From contig JADDPM010000048.1 in NCBI GenBank assembly GCA_016781885.1, positions 1 to 14,914 on the forward strand: a stretch of DNA of 14,914 bases, written 5' to 3'. The notes under the pieces are model-generated. The model did not search any database. It worked only from the letters and a program-made list of their open reading frames with translations, and was not told the origin of the DNA. Shown piece by piece: positions 12,048 through 14,914 of the stretch. This stretch comes from Rubrobacter sp. (GTDB lineage: Bacteria; Actinomycetota; Rubrobacteria; Rubrobacterales; Rubrobacteraceae). The position numbers and the translations under genes were made by a program. Each line of letters begins with the position of its first letter. Position 1 is the stretch's first letter.

Positions 12048-12869
12048 TTGGCGTTGAGGTTGGCCATCGTATTCCCCGGTCAGGGCACGGCGGGCGGCGA
12101 GATCTCCGACCCTGAGGTCCGAAAGGCTGTCAACGGCCATGCTGCCGGTAGCGGAGAGGTCCCCTACCAGCTCTCCGTCTTTGCGAGTTCGGTAGATACC
12201 TTACATAGGCTCAGGGAGAGCGGTGTCGAGCCGGACGTCGTCGCCGGGCACTCGCTAGGCGAGTACGCGGCAGCCTACGCGGCCGGTTCTCTAGGGCTCG
12301 AGGACGCGGTCAGGCTCGTGGCGGAGAGGGACCGGTTGATGAGCGAGGCGTCCGCGGAGAGTCCCGGCGGCATGACGGCGATCCTCGGGGTCGGCACGCG
12401 GGAGGTCGTGGAGGCTGTAGACCAGGCTGGGGGTACCGTCGTTGCGGCCAACTTCAACAGCCCGCGGCAGACGGTGATCTCCGGCGAAGAAGACGCCCTC
12501 GAAGAGGTCGCGGGGCGCGTCGGCGGGAAGAAGCGAAAGCTGGACGTCACGGGTGCGTTCCACTCTCCCCTCATGCAGGCGGCCGCGATACAGATGGACG
12601 GGCTCCTGGCGACGGTAACGCTAGAGGACCCGAGGATACCGATGATAAGTGGAATGGACGGCGGAATATTGGCGAAATCCGACGACGTGCGCCTAGCTCT
12701 CCGGGACCAAATGCTTTCCCCGGTGCGGTGGGTCGCGGTTGTCGAGAGGCTCGCGTCTCTAGGGGCCGAGGAGGTCGTCGAGGCCGGAGGAGGAACGCTC
12801 ATCAGGATGCTAAGGGACTTTCGCGACGTGGAGATGAAGGGGCGGGCGGCGAAGGAGGTTCTCGTATGA
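12048..12869 (+). CDS. fabD: Malonyl-CoA:ACP transacylase, short form
   Basis: Loads malonyl from CoA to ACP. The active-site parts are intact: FPGQG (9-13), the nucleophile elbow GHSLGEY with Ser69, the malonate-binding Arg94 (VAERDRLM), ANFNSPRQTVISG (134-146) and the catalytic His172 in GAFHSPLM, then SPVRW and EAGGGTLIRML. The product is 273 residues, against about 310 for typical FabD. The loss is mainly between GQG and the QPA-like helix (here YQLSVFASSV, 40-49), roughly 23 residues that in E. coli FabD form helices before the active site; the C-terminus is also short. Its stop overlaps the fabZ ATG (ATGA), so fabD and fabZ are likely coupled. Confidence 0.93.
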   Translation: MALRLAIVFPGQGTAGGEISDPEVRKAVNGHAAGSGEVPYQLSVFASSVDTLHRLRESGVEPDVVAGHSLGEYAAAYAAGSLGLEDAVRLVAERDRLMSEASAESPGGMTAILGVGTREVVEAVDQAGGTVVAANFNSPRQTVISGEEDALEEVAGRVGGKKRKLDVTGAFHSPLMQAAAIQMDGLLATVTLEDPRIPMISGMDGGILAKSDDVRLALRDQMLSPVRWVAVVERLASLGAEEVVEAGGGTLIRMLRDFRDVEMKGRAAKEVLV

Positions 12870-13315
12870 AGGCGCCGCTCGGGCCGGCGACGATACGCGA
12901 GCTCATACCGCATCGCTACCCGTTTTTGCTGGTGGACAGGATCGAGGAGATAGAGCCCGGGGTGCGAGCGTTAGGCATAAAGAACGTCACGCAGAACGAG
13001 CCGTTCTTCGAGGGCCACTTCCCGGACTACCCGGTGATGCCGGGCGTACTCATCGTCGAGGCGATGGCGCAGGTCGGGGCGGTCGGGGTGATGATGAAGG
13101 AGGAGTTTCGCGGCAAGCTCGCGCTCTTCGCGGGGATAGACGGTGTCAGGTTCCGGCGGCAGGTCATACCGGGGGACGTGCTGAGGATGGAGGTGGAGAT
13201 CTCACGCCTCAAGGGCAGCGTGGGACGCGGCAGGGGCGCTACGACGGTCAACGGCGAGCGCGTCTGCGAGGCGGACCTGATGTTCGCGTTCGCCGAGAGG
13301 GTGGAGGGGGAGTAG
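12866..13315 (+). CDS. fabZ: 3-hydroxyacyl-ACP dehydratase FabZ
   Basis: Removes water from 3-hydroxyacyl-ACP in each elongation round. The hot-dog fold protein has 149 residues, typical length. Seen are IPHRYPFLLVDRI (14-26), FFEGHFPDYPVMPG (47-60) with catalytic His51, and VLIVEAMAQ with catalytic Glu65, followed by the FRRQVIPGD segment. The start at ATG 12866 is preferred over any upstream codon in the same frame because it has an excellent GAAGGAGG six to seven bases before it, overlaps the fabD stop, and begins exactly where the family does. Its stop shares one base with the fabG GTG. Confidence 0.96.
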   Translation: MKAPLGPATIRELIPHRYPFLLVDRIEEIEPGVRALGIKNVTQNEPFFEGHFPDYPVMPGVLIVEAMAQVGAVGVMMKEEFRGKLALFAGIDGVRFRRQVIPGDVLRMEVEISRLKGSVGRGRGATTVNGERVCEADLMFAFAERVEGE

Positions 13316-14055
13316 TGAAGGGACGGGTAGCCCTGGTAACAGGCGGCGGTCGCGGGATAGGGCGCGCCATCGCCGTCAGGCTCGCCAGAGAAGGAGCGAA
13401 GGTCGCCATCTCCTACCGCTCCAACGACGCGGCCGCCCAGGAGACGCGGAAGCTGGTCCGCGAGGCCGGCGCGGAGTGTGAAGCCATAAAGAGCGACGTG
13501 GCCGAGGCCGCGGACGTCGAGGCGCTGGTGAAGGGCGTGGGCGAAGCCTTCGGGCCGGTAGAGATCCTGGTCAACAACGCCGGGACGACGCGTGACAATA
13601 TCCTCATGCGGATGAAGGACGTGGAGTTCGACGAGGTGCTCGCGACGAACCTGAAGGGTACGTACCTGTGTACGCGTGCGGTTATGCGGGGCATGGTGCG
13701 GGCGCGGTGGGGGAGGATCGTCAACATCTCCTCGGTCGTCGGGTTACTCGGGAACGCGGGGCAGGCAAACTACGCTGCATCCAAGGCTGGCATCATCGGC
13801 TTCACCAAGAGCACGGCGCGAGAGGTCGCAAACCGTGGCATTACGGCCAACGTGGTCGCGCCGGGGTACGTCGAGACGGAGCTCACTGGGGGGCTGCCGG
13901 GGAGCGTGAAGGAGCAGATCCTCGGTCAGGTTCCGGCGAGCAGGTTCGGGGAGCCGGAGGAGATCGCCGAGGCCGTCGCGTTCCTCGCGGGTGACTGTGC
14001 AGCCTACATCACCGGGCAGACGATAGCGGTGGATGGCGGGATGGTTATGCAGTAG
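13315..14055 (+). CDS. fabG: 3-oxoacyl-ACP reductase FabG
   Basis: NADPH-dependent reductase of the elongation cycle; tetrameric short-chain dehydrogenase. The 246 residues contain VTGGGRGIGRAIA (8-20) for cofactor binding, NNAG (87-90), and the catalytic set Asn112, Ser140 (NISSVVG), Tyr153 and Lys157 (YAASK). VAPGYVET and the C-terminal ITGQTIAVDGGM are standard. The start is GTG, overlapping the fabZ TAG as TAGTG, with GGAGGGGGAG upstream. Sitting among fabD, fabZ and acpP makes it the housekeeping FabG rather than another dehydrogenase of the same superfamily. Confidence 0.96.
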   Translation: MKGRVALVTGGGRGIGRAIAVRLAREGAKVAISYRSNDAAAQETRKLVREAGAECEAIKSDVAEAADVEALVKGVGEAFGPVEILVNNAGTTRDNILMRMKDVEFDEVLATNLKGTYLCTRAVMRGMVRARWGRIVNISSVVGLLGNAGQANYAASKAGIIGFTKSTAREVANRGITANVVAPGYVETELTGGLPGSVKEQILGQVPASRFGEPEEIAEAVAFLAGDCAAYITGQTIAVDGGMVMQ

Positions 14056-14072
14056 GGGCGATTTGCGCTACA

Positions 14073-14104
14073 CTACGCGCTATCTCGCGGGCGGGAGCGC
14101 GTGG
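14073..14104 (+). other. Hairpin in the fabG-acpP spacer
   Basis: ACGCGCT (14075-14081) and AGCGCGT (14096-14102) are perfect 7-bp complementary arms, extendable by one G-U and one C-G pair, around a 14-base loop. There is no U-tract after it, so it is not a standard intrinsic terminator. It could stabilise or partially attenuate the message ahead of acpP. TACACT (14069-14074), immediately before it, is a weak -10 candidate. Confidence 0.4.
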
Positions 14105-14106
14105 AG

Positions 14107-14146
14107 ATACTCATTGGGAGGTCGTAATACTCGTAAGGAGACGTGA
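14107..14146 (+). repeat. Two imperfect 20-bp tandem units ending at the acpP start
   Basis: Unit 1 begins ATACTCATTGGGAGG and unit 2 begins ATACTCGTAAGGAG; both carry ATACTC followed by a GGAG core, with 12 of 20 positions identical. Only the second GGAG (14137-14140, seven bases before ATG 14148) is placed to serve acpP. The first could be a relic or a standby site. Confidence 0.35.
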
Positions 14147-14147
14147 T

Positions 14148-14393
14148 ATGGGACGGGACGAGATACTGGAGAAGATCAAGGAGATCACCGCCGACAGGCT
14201 CGGGGTGGACGAGGGCGACGTGACGCCGGAGGCCTCCTTCCGGGAGGATCTGGAGGCGGACTCTCTAGACCTCGTGGAGCTTATTATGGAGCTTGAAGAG
14301 CAGTTCGGGATGGAGATCCCGGACGAGGAGGCCGAGAAGATCACCACTGTCGAGGAGGCCGTGGAGTACGTTTCGGAGCATCAGGCGGCGTGA
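14148..14393 (+). CDS. acpP: Acyl carrier protein
   Basis: The small acidic carrier that holds growing acyl chains on a 4'-phosphopantetheine arm. It has 81 residues with the four-helix ACP pattern. The modified serine is Ser39 in EADSLDLVELIMELEE, followed by FGMEIPDEEAEKITTVEEAV, typical for the family. AAGGAG lies seven bases upstream of the ATG. Unlike the other fab genes here, it has a real 92-bp leader spacer with a hairpin, which fits the need to make much more ACP than enzyme. The TGA overlaps the fabF GTG start. Confidence 0.97.
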   Translation: MGRDEILEKIKEITADRLGVDEGDVTPEASFREDLEADSLDLVELIMELEEQFGMEIPDEEAEKITTVEEAVEYVSEHQAA

Positions 14394-14914
14394 CGGACGC
14401 TCCGCCAGACGGCAGAGGGCACGCCTTCGTCACGGGCCTGGGAGCGGTTACGCCTCTGGGCACCGGTGCTGAGAATTTCTGGGACGCGGCGCTGCACGGC
14501 AAGAGCGGCATCGGCGAGATAACGCTCTTCGATCCCTCGCCCTTCCCCTCGCACATCGCGGGCGAGTGCTGGGGCTTCGACCCGACGGACTTCATAAAGA
14601 AGAAAGATGCCCGTCGGATGGACCGCTTCGCCCAACTGGGTGTGGCGGCGGGGCTCCAGGCCGTCGAGGACGCGGGGATCTCCGAGACGATCCAGAAGAC
14701 GCCGGACCGGGTAGCGATAGTGCTCGGAACCGGCATCGGGGGGCTCTCGACGTGGGAGCGGGAGTACCAGGCGCTGCACGAGAAGGGACCTGGGCGCGTC
14801 AGCCCCTTCCTCATCACCATGATGGTCCCGAATATGGCCGCTGGCCAGCTCGCGATAGCCCTGGGAGCGAGGGGCCCGACCCAGTGCCCGGTTCTCGCCT
14901 GCGCCACCGGCGGC
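14390..14914 (+). CDS. fabF: Beta-ketoacyl-ACP synthase II, 5' part (runs off window)
   Basis: Elongation condensing enzyme that extends acyl-ACP with malonyl-ACP. The frame starts at GTG 14390 (GTGA overlap with the acpP stop) and stays open for 175 codons to the window edge. Seen are HAFVTGLGAVTPLG (11-24), FDPTDFIKKKDARRMDRF, LGTGIGGLSTWE and PNMAAGQLAIALGARGPT, ending in LACATGG with the probable active-site Cys171. The His residues of the triad lie beyond the window. Following acpP directly, it is best called FabF rather than FabB, which is rare in actinobacteria. Confidence 0.93.
   Translation, partial: MTDAPPDGRGHAFVTGLGAVTPLGTGAENFWDAALHGKSGIGEITLFDPSPFPSHIAGECWGFDPTDFIKKKDARRMDRFAQLGVAAGLQAVEDAGISETIQKTPDRVAIVLGTGIGGLSTWEREYQALHEKGPGRVSPFLITMMVPNMAAGQLAIALGARGPTQCPVLACATGG

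Noticed and set aside
12728..12865. An N-terminal extension of FabZ from an upstream GTG or ATG-like codon in the same frame
   Set aside because: The extension would overlap fabD for 140 bases and is low complexity; ATG 12866 has a strong ribosome binding site and matches the family start.
1..14914. Insertion sequences, CRISPR arrays, prophage, toxin-antitoxin or defence genes
   Set aside because: No transposase, regularly spaced repeat, integrase or small gene pair was found; nearly all of the sequence is explained by housekeeping genes.

Overview
The window looks like chromosomal DNA from a high-GC actinomycete-grade bacterium. The gene order and protein style best fit a Rubrobacter-like lineage; this is inferred from content, not from a database match. 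Start codons are mixed: TTG for ribE, fabH and fabD, GTG for about seven genes, and ATG for the rest. Neighbouring genes are packed with short overlaps. I see no mobile elements, CRISPR array, tRNA or rRNA. Almost every base is housekeeping coding sequence, and the only spacers worth noting are 3004-3179 (176 bp) and 14056-14147 (92 bp).

Layout. (1) Positions 2-2765, plus strand: riboflavin operon, with the 3' end of ribD, then ribE (riboflavin synthase), ribBA (DHBP synthase/GTP cyclohydrolase II) and ribH (lumazine synthase). (2) 2779-3003, minus strand: rpmB (L28), convergent with ribH and divergent from the next block. (3) 3180-8871, plus strand: fakA-like DAK2-domain kinase, degV/fakB-like fatty-acid-binding protein, recG helicase, then rsmD and coaD in one uninterrupted frame. 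(4) 8881-10052: a DivIVA/SepIVA-like coiled-coil protein, a DUF177 (YceD) protein and rpmF (L32). (5) 10090 to the window end: phospholipid and fatty-acid synthesis genes plsX, fabH, fabD, fabZ, fabG, acpP and the 5' part of fabF.

How the genes fit together. The first block makes riboflavin from GTP and ribulose 5-phosphate. FakA and FakB would phosphorylate fatty acids to acyl-phosphate, the same intermediate PlsX makes from acyl-ACP, so two acyl-phosphate routes sit in one cluster. CoaD makes dephospho-CoA, the precursor of the 4'-phosphopantetheine arm attached to Ser39 of the ACP encoded here. FabD and FabH load malonyl and start chains; FabG, FabZ and FabF elongate them. The order rpmB, fakA, recG, plsX, fab genes resembles the Bacillus subtilis rpmB-yloU-yloV-...-recG-fapR-plsX-fabD-fabG-acpA region, but with no yloU and no fapR. 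An actinobacterial-type block (rsmD, coaD, SepIVA-like, DUF177, rpmF) lies between recG and plsX.

I found no wholly new system. The points most worth a second look are the apparent RsmD-CoaD fusion, a His-to-Gln change at a metal-ligand position of the DHBP synthase domain, a Gly-to-Cys change in RecG motif VI, two adjacent genes with identical TAGAAT-N6-ATG leaderless-type starts, a FabD with a shortened N-terminal region, and a DUF177 protein without its usual cysteine pair.
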